Shown here piece by piece: positions 46,111-58,292 of a stretch of 64,000 bases of DNA. Positions within the stretch are counted from its first letter, which is position 1. Each line of letters starts with the position of its first letter. A program made the translations under genes and the position numbers. The stretch is taken from positions 4,751,001-4,815,000 of the forward strand of contig CATNEN010000025.1 in assembly GCA_950097015.1 (NCBI GenBank). The letters run 5' to 3'. Origin of the DNA: Macrostomum hystrix. Lineage: Eukaryota > Platyhelminthes > Macrostomidae. The notes under the pieces are model-generated. The model saw nothing but the letters and a program-made list of their open reading frames with translations. It did not search any database and was not told where the DNA came from.

Positions 46111-46480
46111 AGTACGCAATTAATGAGAGAAGTGGGAGAAATGTAGCGGCAGAGAGGAGACAAGCGAGTTGAGAGAGGAGAAAGTTTAGAACCTTGGAGG
46201 TTAGCAGGATATGTCGTGTCGGGTGAGAGTGGATTCGGGGAATTCAGTGAGGCCACATGGACATTGTTTACCTCGAAACCCTCCGGGCTTTGGTCGCTGA
46301 CAAGGCAAAATTTCAGGTTTTGTAGAAACGGGGATCGAGACAAAGACCGGCTGACGAAACAAAGGCAAGAAAAATGCATTAGCAAAAACAATAAATGCTT
46401 TTAGGCCCACCGCTTGCTGCAGTGCGATAAGTTAGGTGAGCCTCCTTGTTCGCTTCGCTTAGGGAGTAAGAGAAATGACA
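46111..46480. other. No gene recognised
   Basis: Unique sequence between arrays. Confidence 0.45.
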
Positions 46481-47030
46481 GAGTGACAAAGCTAGAGAGG
46501 AAGTGAGAGATTGACAGAGAGGCAGAGTGACAGAGTGACAGAGTGACAGAGTGACAGAGTGACAGAGTGACAGAGTGACAGAGTGACAGAGTGACAGAGT
46601 GACAGAGTGACAGAGTGACAGAGTGACAGAGTGACAGAGTGACAGAGTGACAGAGTGACAGAGTGACAAAGCTAGAGAGGAAGTGAGAGAGTGACAGAGA
46701 GGCAGAGTGACAGAGTGACAGAGTGACAGAGTGACAGAGTGACAGAGTGACAGAGTGACAGAGTGACAGAGTGACAGAGTGACAGAGTGACAGAGTGACA
46801 GAGTGACAGAGTGACAGAGTGACAAAGCTAGAGAGGAAGTGAGAGAGTGACAGAGAGGCAGAGTGACAGAGTGACAGAGTGACAGAGTGACAGAGTGACA
46901 GAGTGACAGAGTGACAGAGTGACAGAGAGGCAGAGTGACAGAGTGACAGAGTGACAGAGTGACAGAGTGACAGAGTGACAGAGTGACAGAGTGACAGAGT
47001 GACAGAGTGACAGAGTGACAGAGAGACAGA
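46481..47030. repeat. 8-bp repeat GACAGAGT with higher-order blocks
   Basis: Perfect GACAGAGT runs are punctuated by a CAAAGCTAGAGAGGAAGTGA block whose GCTAG starts at 46491, 46671 and 46827, so blocks of about 180 and 156 bp were duplicated. Confidence 0.96.
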
Positions 47031-47969
47031 AAAGTCCATGCTTAAAGGCTGCCAGTAAGGATGCGTTATCCATGACAGTTTAGCAGTTTAATGTGACAGT
47101 ATTACTGATAATAAAAGTTATAATAACTGGCAACCACAGCAAGAAAATTGTCAGTCAGCTTTTACGAGTTAAATTGGCCAATCTGCTCAAGAAGAACTCA
47201 ATGAACCATGGCGCTAAGAGCTGCGCGTGAGGTAGCGCAATTTTCTCCGCTCTAAAGATTGGACTCGCTTTGAATCTGTTGATACTTTCTTAGAAACATT
47301 TTTGTCGCTAGAATAAGTTTCCTCGATATGGAAAGCAGCGATGTATTGCATTCGCACCTTCGGGCCGATTGGCAACTATTTTGATTTAGCAAACACTCAG
47401 TGACAGTTTCAATTCCCAATGACTGGACTCCTTACCCTCTCAGTGTTGACAGCCCGTGGCAGTCCTTGTTGATGCGGCAATAAAAAACGCTTCACTGCAG
47501 TGCCAACTTCGCAGTCTGAATATTCCAATTGCATAACGCGATATTGCGTCATATTTGACAGTCTTTGACAAAGTTATTCCGTTTTTAAACTTCCCTTGGG
47601 AACTGGACTAAAGTTGACAGATGCAAATAGAACCGCGCAGAAGCTACAGTCTTGGAATATTGCGGGATTTCATATTTATAAAGCAACAGCTCCGCATCCC
47701 GTTGATATTAAAAGTACGGCACAAAACTTTGTCGCTAACAGTAGCATTAAATGAATACTAAATATTTGGCACTATTATACATTTTTCTAAACATATCGGC
47801 AACTGATAAACAAGCGGCTGTGTTTTTCGCGAACAATTACCATGATTGCAATGTAAAAATGTAACTTGATGGGCAGTGGCATCACAGATTACAACCAGGT
47901 TAATCAGGACTATGCATATCTTGAGACAACTCAACAAAATTAAATAGAAAAGGTAAAAACAAAAAAACA
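47031..47969. other. No gene recognised
   Basis: AT-rich unique sequence. Nothing assigned on either strand. Confidence 0.45.
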
Positions 47970-48041
47970 AGGTCCCACCGAGACTCGAACTCGGGTCGCA
48001 GGATTCAGAGTCCTGAGTGCTAACCGCTACACCATGGGACC
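47970..48041 (-). tRNA. tRNA-Gln: tRNA-Gln (anticodon CTG)
   Basis: The 72-nt minus-strand sequence folds as a full cloverleaf: acceptor stem GGTCCCA/TGGGACC, anticodon stem CAGGA/TCCTG enclosing CTCTGAA, T stem CCGAG/CTCGG with loop TTCGAGT. No intron is present and CCA is not encoded. A T7 run follows within 3 nt, a normal RNA polymerase III terminator. It is intact, unlike the tRNA-like heads of the SINEs. Confidence 0.95.
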
Positions 48042-48299
48042 GCTGACTGAGGGAAGGCTTGGTGTGCTAATTATAATTAATGATTTGTATAGCCTGACAA
48101 TGGTCAAGCTTGGATTCCTGACGAAAGTATAGCAAATAAAAATGAAGTCACCAGCAATGTAGCAATATTTTTTAATATTTCATATCGAGACAGACAAGAT
48201 TCATATGAATAATTTCTGTTTGGTTTAAATGAACTGTGGCAGTAATTATCAATTTTAGTCAAACGTTTGTTAAACGTTTGCGAGTTCAGTACTTAGTGA

Positions 48300-48405
48300 A
48301 GGAGTAGGAATTTCAGGTAGAGTGGGAGGAGCAGACAGTTCAGGTAGAGTGGGAGGAGTAGACAGTTCAGGTAGAGTGGGTGGAGTAGACAGTTCCGGTG
48401 GAGTG
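48300..48405. repeat. 27-bp repeat, four units
   Basis: Units read CAGGTAGAGTGGGAGGAGTA plus GACAGTT; the last is diverged. A small young array in otherwise unique sequence. Confidence 0.88.
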
Positions 48406-49056
48406 GAGACTGGGCGAAATCTCAGTTCAGGCAGATTCATTTTCAGAGTTCACTTTTTGTGAAAGTCACTAACAACGAAAAGAAGTCAGAATGTACAAAG
48501 AATCTGTCAATGTCGTGTATTTGTACAGTACTTTTTGTTTTAGTTTAAGGCAGACAGATCGAACAACATTTAACAACAAATTTAGCAAATCTATCCTCAA
48601 TGTACTCAAAGAAAACGAATAGAATGTTGAGTGCATTTTTACAGTGCTTTAGCCGGCAAAAGTACGCGAAAAGTATATGAAAATATAGAAAAGACGAGAA
48701 AAAAGCTAAGCAAAATTGCTGGATATTAGGAAAAGGTAAAAACAAATAACCAAATAAGAATTTTCCACAAAGATTGCCAATTCCTGAACAGAGATTTGGC
48801 AAAAGTGCACAAAGTACTTTTTTAGCACACGCCGGGCACGCGCCAATTTGAACTCTAATTAGTTGCATGGCACGTGACCAACTAGATAACATTCTTTGAA
48901 TATAGTTTCCAGCAAGGATTCAACGACGCAAAGTTAACAAAGGAAGCAGCGATCAAGTCCATTTTACATTTTTAAGAGAAAAACACGTTCACTACAACAA
49001 ATAGTGCTTTCTAGACCCGAATATTCAGACTATCAATTAACACTGAGTGACGTCAT
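48406..49056. other. Downstream of the PDZ gene
   Basis: No gene recognised. It probably includes the PDZ gene's 3' untranslated region on the minus strand. Confidence 0.4.
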
Positions 49057-49247
49057 TCACCAAGATTCGCAGCTGCTGCGCACCCGGACCAACAGTGACC
49101 GCTTGTCCGAGATGAACCGGTGAAGATCCTCCAGCGGCATTGAAATAGTCGGCAGGCCCTCGATCTCCAAGATCTGATCGCCTACACCGATGACCGAGTT
49201 GTAGCTGCGCTGAGTGGCTGCGTCATTGAAGCGAGTCACGAAGACGC
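49057..49247 (-). CDS. PDZ gene exon 2
   Basis: 191 nt, entering with two bases that complete Gly. It encodes the rest of the PDZ domain and the C-terminus RVRSSCESW. Confidence 0.85.
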
Positions 49248-50496
49248 CTGAGATGAAAGGAAAAAAGACAAATGGTTTCAAGATAGGCTGGCCAGAATCT
49301 AAACGCCTTTTTTGGATCAGGTTTCTGATTATTGTTGTCGATTTAAAAAAGTAAATTTCAGACTCACCGTCCTGCTTGCGAGACACAAAGAAGCCGAACT
49401 TGGCACCACGCGGCCTCTGTAGCCGGACAACCTGGGTGCCGTCTGGCAGCATCTTCAGGACGCGCCCGCTGACAGCTGTCGGGGAAGCGCAGCTGTTCAT
49501 CGAGCTCTTGGAGCCTGCGGCGGGCGATGCGGCAAGACGCTGGACAAGCCGCTGCAGCGACCTTTTCCTCCCCATGAACCGCCGCTTCGGAGTTTGAACA
49601 TCAGCATCCGACATCGCCGCGAGAGTCGATGCGGAACCAGAAGTCATCTTGGACGAGGCCGAGGCGACGTCAACGCGGGAAGCGCTGAGGCTTCGGCGCA
49701 GTCGAGCGACTAGACGGCAGCGAGTGGAGCGCACCCAGCTGGTCAGCGACATGCCGCTCACTGGCGCAGTCGGCGTTGCGGTCGAAGTCAACGGACACTC
49801 TGCTCGCTTAGTCACCTCAGCCGCTGCCGCTGCCGCCTTCGCCGCCGTCTGCTGGAACAGCGGAGTAGTCGCCGTCAGCGTCGGGAAAGCGACATTCGCC
49901 ACGGCTGATCCGTACCGATCCAAAGGCTCCGGGGTGAGACCCAGTCCCGATTGAGTCGATTTCGTCGGCATGTCGACAGATGGAAGACAGGCAGGCGCCA
50001 TCGAAACCTCAGGGTTAGAAGCCTCGTCGGATGTCAGTGCGGCTGTCGCGATGTCGCGGGAACGGCGCCGATGCAGGGGGTTGGTGGCGATGCCGATCGA
50101 TGGCGACGCTGCCCGGACGCGACTGAGCCGCTGAAGCTTCGCCGTGGTTGGCCTGCAGTCGATCTCGGTGATGGCGGCAGATGGCGGCCGTTTCACGGGC
50201 AGGGCAACCGCGGCCGGACACATGTTCGGCAGCAGCTTCTTCGCCTGCTGTGGCAGACAATCCACCTGTCGCTTCATCGGTGTCACCATGGCAACTGGCG
50301 TTGGCGGGACAGCGTGCAGCTGCGGCTGCGTGCGGCTCACGTACAGCCTCATTGGCGAGGGCTGCGCTTCGCTGACTTTCCTGGGCATCCAGTCGATGTT
50401 ACCGCCGCGGCTGCCGAAGCCGAAGGTGATGGGTAAATCGTGACTGGCCCGGACCGCCGCTGAAGTCGCTTTGATGTCGCATTTAAGCCTCTGCAT
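49057..50496 (-). CDS. PDZ-domain protein, 439 aa, two coding exons
   Basis: ATG at 50496 starts 376 codons to a CAGGACG/GTGAGT donor at 49368. The second exon (49247-49057) follows TTTCATCTCAG and ends TGA, 439 residues in all. Residues 1-340 are low-complexity (Ala, Ser, Thr, Pro, Arg rich) with basic patches such as PKRRFMGRKRSLQRLVQRL. Residues about 352-435 form a PDZ domain: TQVVRLQRPRGAKFGFFVSR with FGFF as the carboxylate-binding loop, then DGVFVTRF, SVIGVGDQILEIEG and LEDLHRFISDKRSLLVRVRS. PDZ domains bind C-terminal peptides, so a scaffold role is likely. The splice restores the second strand of the PDZ fold. No intron-exon evidence places further exons upstream. Confidence 0.85.
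   Translation of the reverse strand: MQRLKCDIKATSAAVRASHDLPITFGFGSRGGNIDWMPRKVSEAQPSPMRLYVSRTQPQLHAVPPTPVAMVTPMKRQVDCLPQQAKKLLPNMCPAAVALPVKRPPSAAITEIDCRPTTAKLQRLSRVRAASPSIGIATNPLHRRRSRDIATAALTSDEASNPEVSMAPACLPSVDMPTKSTQSGLGLTPEPLDRYGSAVANVAFPTLTATTPLFQQTAAKAAAAAAEVTKRAECPLTSTATPTAPVSGMSLTSWVRSTRCRLVARLRRSLSASRVDVASASSKMTSGSASTLAAMSDADVQTPKRRFMGRKRSLQRLVQRLAASPAAGSKSSMNSCASPTAVSGRVLKMLPDGTQVVRLQRPRGAKFGFFVSRKQDGESEIYFFKSTTIIRNLIQKRRLDSGQPILKPFVFFPFISGVFVTRFNDAATQRSYNSVIGVGDQILEIEGLPTISMPLEDLHRFISDKRSLLVRVRSSCESW
49248..49367 (-). other. In-frame 120-nt intron inside the PDZ domain
   Basis: It has GTGAGT and TTTTTTCCTTTCATCTCAG ends. Its length is a multiple of 3 and it has no stop codon, so retention would insert 40 residues (ESEIYFFKSTTIIRNLIQKR and on) into the PDZ domain. 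Confidence 0.85.
49368..50496 (-). CDS. PDZ gene exon 1
   Basis: 1,129 nt, ending in phase 1. The first in-frame Met (50496) follows a C/A-rich stretch with AG dinucleotides that could be an acceptor for a non-coding leader, so upstream untranslated exons are possible. Confidence 0.82.
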
Positions 50497-52550
50497 GCTT
50501 GTTGCTGCCTGCGGCTGTCAGTGTTGTTTAGTTGGAAATTTGTGATTTTTAATTGTTGCTTCAACAAAACAATGCTACAGGACTTATCCACAGGCGTTTA
50601 TAGTGAGAAATCTATTTACATTTTGTCAACAAACTGGAGAACAACTGCTTGACAATACGTTGTGCAATTACCTAGCTAGCAACCTGGTAAATATTAATTT
50701 AGCACCTATGCACCCTGAAGTGTGAGAATACTCTACAACATTCGAGGCACTGATTCCTATTAGTTGGGAATGGTTTTTGACAGCTTGGCAAGTCACCCAC
50801 CCCATTCCTTTATGGCGGGTGGAACCCGACTGTCAAGGAACTGGCCTGGATACTAATAAATCAACTGAAAATATTGTGAAAGACAAACAGTCATAGATTT
50901 TGAAAACGCGTACGCATACCGGATGTGTCAAGAAAAGAAGAAACACATACGTTTTACAGGCTCAACAGGTAAGTGAAATAAAAGCTTGTGCTTTGAAGGA
51001 ACAATTATCTGAGTGACGCAATTTCTGTTCTTTCCGCGCTGACACTCGTGTGACGGGCGATGATCAGGTGAGATGAGATCATTTATAAGAAGCCCTCTTG
51101 ATTTCACTAAATCTTATTGTCATTAAAACAGAGGAAAGTCGTTATCAAGATTTAGTGAATGCAAAAACCCCCCGTGAGTCGATAATTGGACGCCGTGAAC
51201 TGTCGCGAGCAGTGCACGCACTATCGCTTTTTTGCTTCACAATGTCAGGACTCAGGACCACATTGCATTATGTGAGTCTGCAACTCTCTTAAGATGATGG
51301 GCTAGAAGACTAAAAAACAACTGGCCTATGACGTAATACTGAAATAGTAAGTTGATTGTCATCTATAGCTGTTGCATTGTCATTCGCTGAGGTGGGTTCT
51401 GCTAAGCCCTGTAGACCGGTTTGATAGACCGAAAAATAGCAGTTAGTTAAAGATGAATGAAGTGTTGCATCACGGATGCTCAAGAAAATGTTCCAAACAA
51501 CTTAATCTTAATATGTCTTCATTGCACAACTAAGACTAGCTTTTCTTGAAGAATAACATTTTCAATAATAAACTTGAGTGCCTCTAGAAAATTCAAATAG
51601 AACTAAGACGTTTAAAAACAGCTCAAAAAGCACACTTAATCTTACCTTTCTTGACGGAGACAATCGACTGCTAGTTCAACGGAATACGCGAGCGCTTGAT
51701 GACGTTCGTGTCGTTCGTGTGTGGTCGCGAACTTAGTGTTTGAGCTTAGATATTGTCGGATGGATAGGACTCAGGAATTTGCTGTCTTGAGACTGGCTAG
51801 TAATGCGCGTGCGAAACTCGCTTCCTCACCTTTGAAAATGCTTTTAAATTGCTCCCACCGTGCGTGTGGAGAGGGGAGGGCCAGTCAAGGAACATGCGAA
51901 CCAATAGGAACGCGCAGCCAATAGGAGCGCGTCTAGAAGCTTCCCCATTTTGGCCCACCTAGGACTGGCGCCTGGAGACCAAATTGACAACAATTAAACG
52001 AAAGAAGAAGACAAGTGGTAGAAAGATAAGAGTCAAAATTTTGGCCCAAAGCCATAAACGATTCCCACTCTCGTCTGCGGCTTAACATTTTTGTTCAAAT
52101 CTTTTACGAAATCGGAGTGCTAAATAAAAAAATTACTATATGTATGAATAATAATAATATAAATAATATGAAAAATATGCTTGACAGAAGGTGTGCGACT
52201 TGTCTTGACGAAAAACTGATAAGAGGCAACAAAGGTAGACAAAACGGCACGGACCAAGCAGCCAGCCGACCCACTGTTGCTCAGGTTGGAGCTCGGAATT
52301 GAAAGCTGACTCTGAGACGGCAGAGATAAGGTCGCTCATGGAAACTACAGTTTAGAGAGATCAGTTTTGTCTGGCTGGCACTCATGAAGGGGACAGACAG
52401 ACTGGCAGAAAAATCTGCTGGGAAATTTGATTTAATCAAGTTGGGAGAATTAAAGAACTGGGATTCGAGAAAGAGAGAGACATGATTGACGCAAAGAGAA
52501 AAGGTTGAAGTAAGTTGAAGAGTTGATACAAGATTATGAGGAGAAAATAT
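50497..52550. other. Upstream region of the PDZ gene
   Basis: No exon recognised except the promoter-like cluster at 51897. Expected to contain the PDZ promoter. Confidence 0.4.
51897..51945. promoter_or_regulatory. Promoter-like cluster: two CCAAT boxes and a heat-shock-type element
   Basis: CCAATAGG occurs at 51901 and 51918, 17 bp apart, each followed by a GC-rich block. GAAGCTTC at 51936-51943 fits inverted nGAAn units of a heat-shock element. The PDZ gene start is 1.4 kb away on the minus strand; no plus-strand gene is recognised. Confidence 0.3.
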
Positions 52551-52554
52551 ATAA

Positions 52555-54003
52555 TATTGAGATGGGAGAATGAGATTTAAATGGGAGAATGAGATTGAGT
52601 TGGGAGAATGAGATTTAAATGGGAGAATGAGATTTAAATGGGAGAATGAGATGTAAATGGGAGAATGAGATTTAAATGGGAGAATGAGATTTAAATGGGA
52701 GAATGAGATGTAAATGGGAGAATGAGATTTAAATGGGAGAATGAGATTTAAATGGGAGAATGAGATTGAGTTGGGAGAATGAGATTGATTGAGTTGGGAG
52801 AATGAGATTGATTGAGGTGGGATAATGAGAATGATTGAGTTGGGAGAATGAGATTGATTGAGGTGGGAGAATGAGATTGATTGAGGTGGGATGATGAGAA
52901 TGATTGAGTTGGGAGAATGAGATTGATTGAGGTGGGAGAATGAGATTGAGTTGGGAGAATGAGATTGAGTTGGGAGAATGAGATTGAGTTGGAAGAATGA
53001 GATTGATTGAGTTGGGAGAATGAGATTGATTGAGTTGGGAGAATGAGATTGATTGAATTGGGAGAATGAGATTGAGTTGGGAGAATGAGATTGATTGAGT
53101 TGGGAGAATCAGATTGATTGAGTTGGGAGAATGAGATTGATTGAGTTGGGAGAATGAGATTGATTAAGTTGGGAGAATGAGATTGATTGAGGTGGGATAA
53201 TGAGATTGATTGAATTGGGAGAATGAGATTGATTGAGTTGGGAGAATGAGATTGAGTTGGGAGAATGAGATTGAGTTGGGAGAATGAGATTGAGTTGGGA
53301 GAATGAGATTGAGTTGGGAGAATGAGATTGAGTTGGGAGAATGAGATTGAGTTGGGAGAATGAGATTGAGTTGGGAGAATGAGATTGAGTTGGGAGAATG
53401 AGATTGAGTTGGGAGAATGAGATTGAGTTGGGAGAATGAGATTGAGTTGGGAGAATGAGATTGAGTTGGGAGAATGAGATTGAGTTGGGAGAATGAGATT
53501 GAGTTGGGAGAATGAGATTGAGTTGGGAGAATGAGATTGAGTTGGGAGAATGAGATTGAGTTGGGAGAATGAGATTGAGTTAGGAGAATGAGATTGAGTT
53601 GGGAGAATGAGATTGAGTTGGGAGAATGAGATTGAGTTGGGAGAATGAGATTGAGTTGGGAGAATGAGATTGAGTTGGGAGAATGAGATTGAGTTGGGAG
53701 AATGAGATTGAGTTGGGAGAATGAGATTGAGTTGGGAGAATGAGATTGAGTTGGGAGAATGAGATTGAGTTGGGAGAATGAGATTGAGTTGGGAGAATGA
53801 GATTGAGTTGGGAGAATGAGATTGAGTTGGGAGAATGAGATTGAGTTGGGAGAATGAGATTGAGTTGGGAGAATGAGATTGAGTTGGGAGAATGAGATTG
53901 AGTTGGGAGAATGAGATTGAGTTGGGAGAATGAGATTGAGTTGGGAGAATGAGATTGAGTTGGGAGAATGAGATTGAGTTGGGAGAATGAGATTGAGTTG
54001 GAA
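52555..54003. repeat. 19-bp minisatellite GAGTTGGGAGAATGAGATT with graded structure
   Basis: Three zones: TAAATGGGAGAATGAGATT (52565-52760), 23-bp units with GATTGATTGAG (52760-53240), and about 40 almost identical 19-bp units (53240-54000). Confidence 0.97.
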
Positions 54004-55980
54004 AAAGTGAGATTGTGAAGAGATCAAGTTAAGTACGGGTATCCATTCAATAAATGGGTGGATAGTGATCGTTAAGGCAGTGGGAGATATGATATTCGCA
54101 ATGCAAACACTGATTGCCAGTCTTATCAGTGTGGGAACAGCAATCTAATGTACCGTTTACATGTTTTGATTATACATTACAGTCTTTGTTGCCATGCGTG
54201 CGGAAAACTTATAAAACTGTCGCTTAATTAGGATCAGAGGATTACAGAGGTGTACGGGTGGATCGTAATTATTGGCAACAGAGCATCAATTTCAGAGTAT
54301 GATCAGTTCAACAATAATTAGTTGAGTATTCGCTCAAACTTAACGCTGCAGTAATTGTTGACTGTATATCTGTCCAAATTGTGATACTAATAATTGGATA
54401 CATCTTGTTAAAAAAAGTTATTGCTAGATCTAATTATATAGTTTCCCCATAGAGTACTGTGTGGTTATCCAAAGTTCTGCTTTGTTGCTATGCGAATTAA
54501 AAAGGCCAATAATTAATACTCTCTATAAAATATATCGCTGTCTTCATGCACAGTATAAGAAAACCAAATTATTACTGTCTGATTAATAAATCAGACTGTT
54601 GCTCTTGGTCTTGGTTATGATTGCGATTGTGATAAATCTTATAGGTGTGAAAACTGTATACTCACTAATGTGACTGCTCCAATTGCTTCAAAATGACTTG
54701 CGAATTGCTCAACAAAACAGACTATGCAAAATTTTCTGCCTTAGGGGGGTTTTCAGCTCATCCCTAAATCTCAAAATGCTGCAGTTTTAAGTACCGGATT
54801 CTCACATCGCTACATTTTCACACATTTTGAAGCAAATCTTTCATAAGGCCCTCTCGACTAGATTTCTATAAATAGACATTGAAGTGACTTTGCGCAACAG
54901 AAATGGTTATTGTAATAGATAATAAACCTGTGGGAATGTGCAAATATTCAATTCACACCTCTTGTTTCATATGTTACAAGAACACACCCTGAGCACGCGC
55001 CTACTCACACTGCAGTACGAGCTAATATCCAATTTGCTAAATACTATACTGGGAATTCTGCTAATATTTTCCCAACTCTCAACTGCTGTACCATAAAATT
55101 TCCTCAAACTAAGTAGACACGGATTATGCAATTAAAACAGTCATCCCTCATTCATTTTCCATCAAATCTCAGAGAAATCTCATTGTTTACACAATTCGCA
55201 ACAATTGCCTCGCCTACTCGCCTGTCATTGGTTAGTTCTGTAACCGATTGACTCAAACAATTTGCCTTTTTCGCTGTTCTTAATGAGGTTAATACGAGCC
55301 GTAGTATTTTATCAAACAGCCACAGGTGTTGCTTGAGCTTGAAAAGACAAGTTATGAAAGAATGTGTTGCATTTCAGGAAAGCTTTGAATAAACCTTAAA
55401 GTTGTGCAACTTTTACACTGAATACACATACAAACTATATAATATAGCTTTACTAATCATGAGCTATGAAGAAGTTAATCCAGGTGTACCCATACGGATC
55501 ACATTTGTATATACATGCCAATTCCATACGCACACACACACACATGCATAAACGTACTCAGGTATTGAACATTTGAGGATTTGATTTCATTTTCAATTAT
55601 CTAATTATATACAAGTTGATTAATTTAGGTTCAATTTGAATTGTCTGGGACTGTCTGAGCACAGGTGGGCGGGTCTGATTGCTGGCTGCCACACCACCGC
55701 ACGCTTCATTGACCATGCGATTTCTGCTGCCTATCAATAAAGTTTTCTTCTTGTCTTCCTAAACAATTTAAATCAGGGCCATGAGAATCATTTTTAAGAC
55801 AAGGCTGCTGTTGTTTTAGTAAACAAAATTTTAATTCGTTTACGAATCTTTTTGATAAATTTTAGCTCGGAAATTTGACAAACCCAAAATGCGGGCACGC
55901 AATGTGTTTTAATCTTTAAACTCTGAGAGATTCCTCAAAAATTAATTCCATATAGAAGAGATAAATATGAATGCTACAGC
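54004..55980. other. AT-rich unique sequence, no gene recognised
   Basis: About 2 kb without tandem array, the longest such stretch in the right half apart from 50.5-52.5 kb. It holds a short (CA)n run at 55531-55544. No convincing exon. Confidence 0.45.
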
Positions 55981-58292
55981 CGCTCTCCCACTCTTTATCT
56001 CTACTACCTCCCTCACTTTCCACTCTCCATCTCTACTACCTCCTTCACTTTCCACTCTCCCTCTCTACTACCTCCCTCACTTTCCACTCTCCATCTCTAC
56101 TACCTCCCTCACTTTCCACTCTCCATCTCTACTACCTCCCTCACTTTCCACTTTCCATCTCTACTACCTCCCTCACTTTCCACTTTCCATCTCTACTACC
56201 TCCCTCACTCTCCACTCTCCATCTCTACTACCTCCCTCACTTTCCACTCTCCATCTCTACTACCTCCCTCACTTTCCACTTTCCATCTCTACTACCTCCC
56301 TCACTCTCCACTCTCCATCTCTACTACCTCCCTCACTTTCCCCTCTCCATCTCTACTACCTCCCTCACTCTCCACTCTCCATCTCTACTACCTCCCTCAC
56401 TCTCCACTCTCCATCTCTACTACCTCCCTCACTTTCCCCTCTCCATCTCTACTACCTCCCTCACTTTCCCCTCTCCATCTCTACTACCTCCCTCACTTTC
56501 CCCTCTCCATCTCTACTACCTCCCTCACTTTCCACTCTCCATCTCTACTACCTCCCTCACTCTCCACTCTCCATCTCTACTACCTCCCTCACTCTCCACT
56601 CTCCATCTCTACTACCTCCTTCACTTTCCACTCTCCCTCTCTACTACCTACCTCACTCTCCACTCTCCATCTCTACTACCTCCCTCACTTCCCCTCTCCA
56701 TCTCTACTACCTCCTACACTTTCCACTCTCCATCTCTACTACCTCCCTCACTTTCCCCTCTCCCTCTCTACTACCTCCCTCACTCTCCACTCTCCATCTC
56801 TACAACCTCCCTCACTTTCCCCTCTCCCTCTCTACTACCTCCCTCACTTTCCCCTCTCCATCTCTACTACCTCCCTCACTTTCCCCTCTCCCTCTCTACT
56901 ACCTCCCTCACTTTCCCCTCTCCATCTCTACTACCTCCCTCACTTTCCCCTCTCCCTCTCTACTACCTCCCTCACTCTCCACTCTCCATCTCTACTACCT
57001 CCCTCACTTTCCACTCTCCATCTCTACTACCTCCTTCACTTTCCACTCTCCCTCTCTACTACCTCCCTCACTCTCCACTCTCCATCTCTACTACCTCCCT
57101 CACTTCCCCTCTCCATCTCTACTACCTCCTTCACTTTCCACTCTCCATCTCTACAACCTCCCTCACTTTCCCCTCTCCCTCTCTACTACCTCCCTCACTC
57201 TCCACTCTCCATCTCTACTACCTCCCTCACTTTCCACTCTCCCTCTCTACTACCTCCCTCACTTTCCCCTCTCCATCTCTACTACCTCCCTCACTTTCCC
57301 CTCTCCCTCTCTACTACCTCCCTCACTTTCCCCTCTCCATCTCTCCTACCTCCCTCACTTTCCCCTCTCCCTCTCTACTACCTCCCTCACTTTCCACTCT
57401 CCCTCTCTACTACCTCCCTCACTTTCCACTCTCCATCTCTACTACCTCCCTCACTTTCCCCTCTCCATCTCTACTACCTCCCTCACTTTCCCCTCTCCAT
57501 CTCTACTACCTCCCTCACTTCCCCTCTCCATCTCTACTACCTCCCTCACTTCCCCTCTCCATCTCTACTACCTCCCTCACTTTCCACTCTCCCTCCCTCT
57601 CCACTCTCCCTCACTTTCCACTCTCCCTCACTCTCCACACTCCCTCACTCTACACTCTCCCTCACTCTCCACTCTCCCTCACTTTCCACTCTCCCTCTCT
57701 CTCCATTCTCCCTCACTTTCCACTCTCCCTCTCTCTCCACTCTCCCTCACTTTCCACTCTCCCTCACTCTCCACACTCCCTCACTCTACACTCTCCCTCA
57801 CTCTCCACTCTCTCTCACTTTCCACTCTCCTTCTCTCTCCATTCTCCCTCACTTTCCACTCTCCCTCTCTCTCCACTCTCCCTCACTTTCCACTCTCCCT
57901 CACTCTCCACTCTCCCTCACTCTCCACTCTCCCTCACTCTCCACTCTCCCTCACTCTCCACTCTCCCTCACTTTCCACTCTCCCTCACTTTCCCCTCTCC
58001 ATCTCTACTACCTCCCTCACTTTCCCCTCTCCATCTCTACTACCTCCCTCACTTTCCACTCTCCCTCACTCTCCACTCTCCCTCACTTTCCACTCTCCCT
58101 CACTCTCCACTCTCCCTCACTTTCCACTCTCCCTCACTCTCCACTCTCCCTCACTCTCCACTCTCCCTCACTCTCCACTCTCCCTCACTTTCCACTCTCC
58201 CTCACTCTCCACTCTCCCTCACTCTCCACTCTCCCTTACTTTCCACTCTCCCTCACTCTTCTCTCTCCCTCACTCTCCACTCTCCCTCACTC
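55981..58292. repeat. Pyrimidine-rich minisatellite, 32-bp unit then 17-bp unit
   Basis: To 57590 the unit is CATCTCTACTACCTCCCTCA plus CTTTCCACTCTC. After that a 17-bp derivative CCCTCACTTTCCACTCT dominates. The 800-codon frames are Pro/Ser/Leu repeat translation. Confidence 0.97.

Noticed and set aside
52117-52302. Small Asn-rich plus-strand frame
   Set aside because: Low-complexity AT-rich sequence with no splice context or recognised domain.
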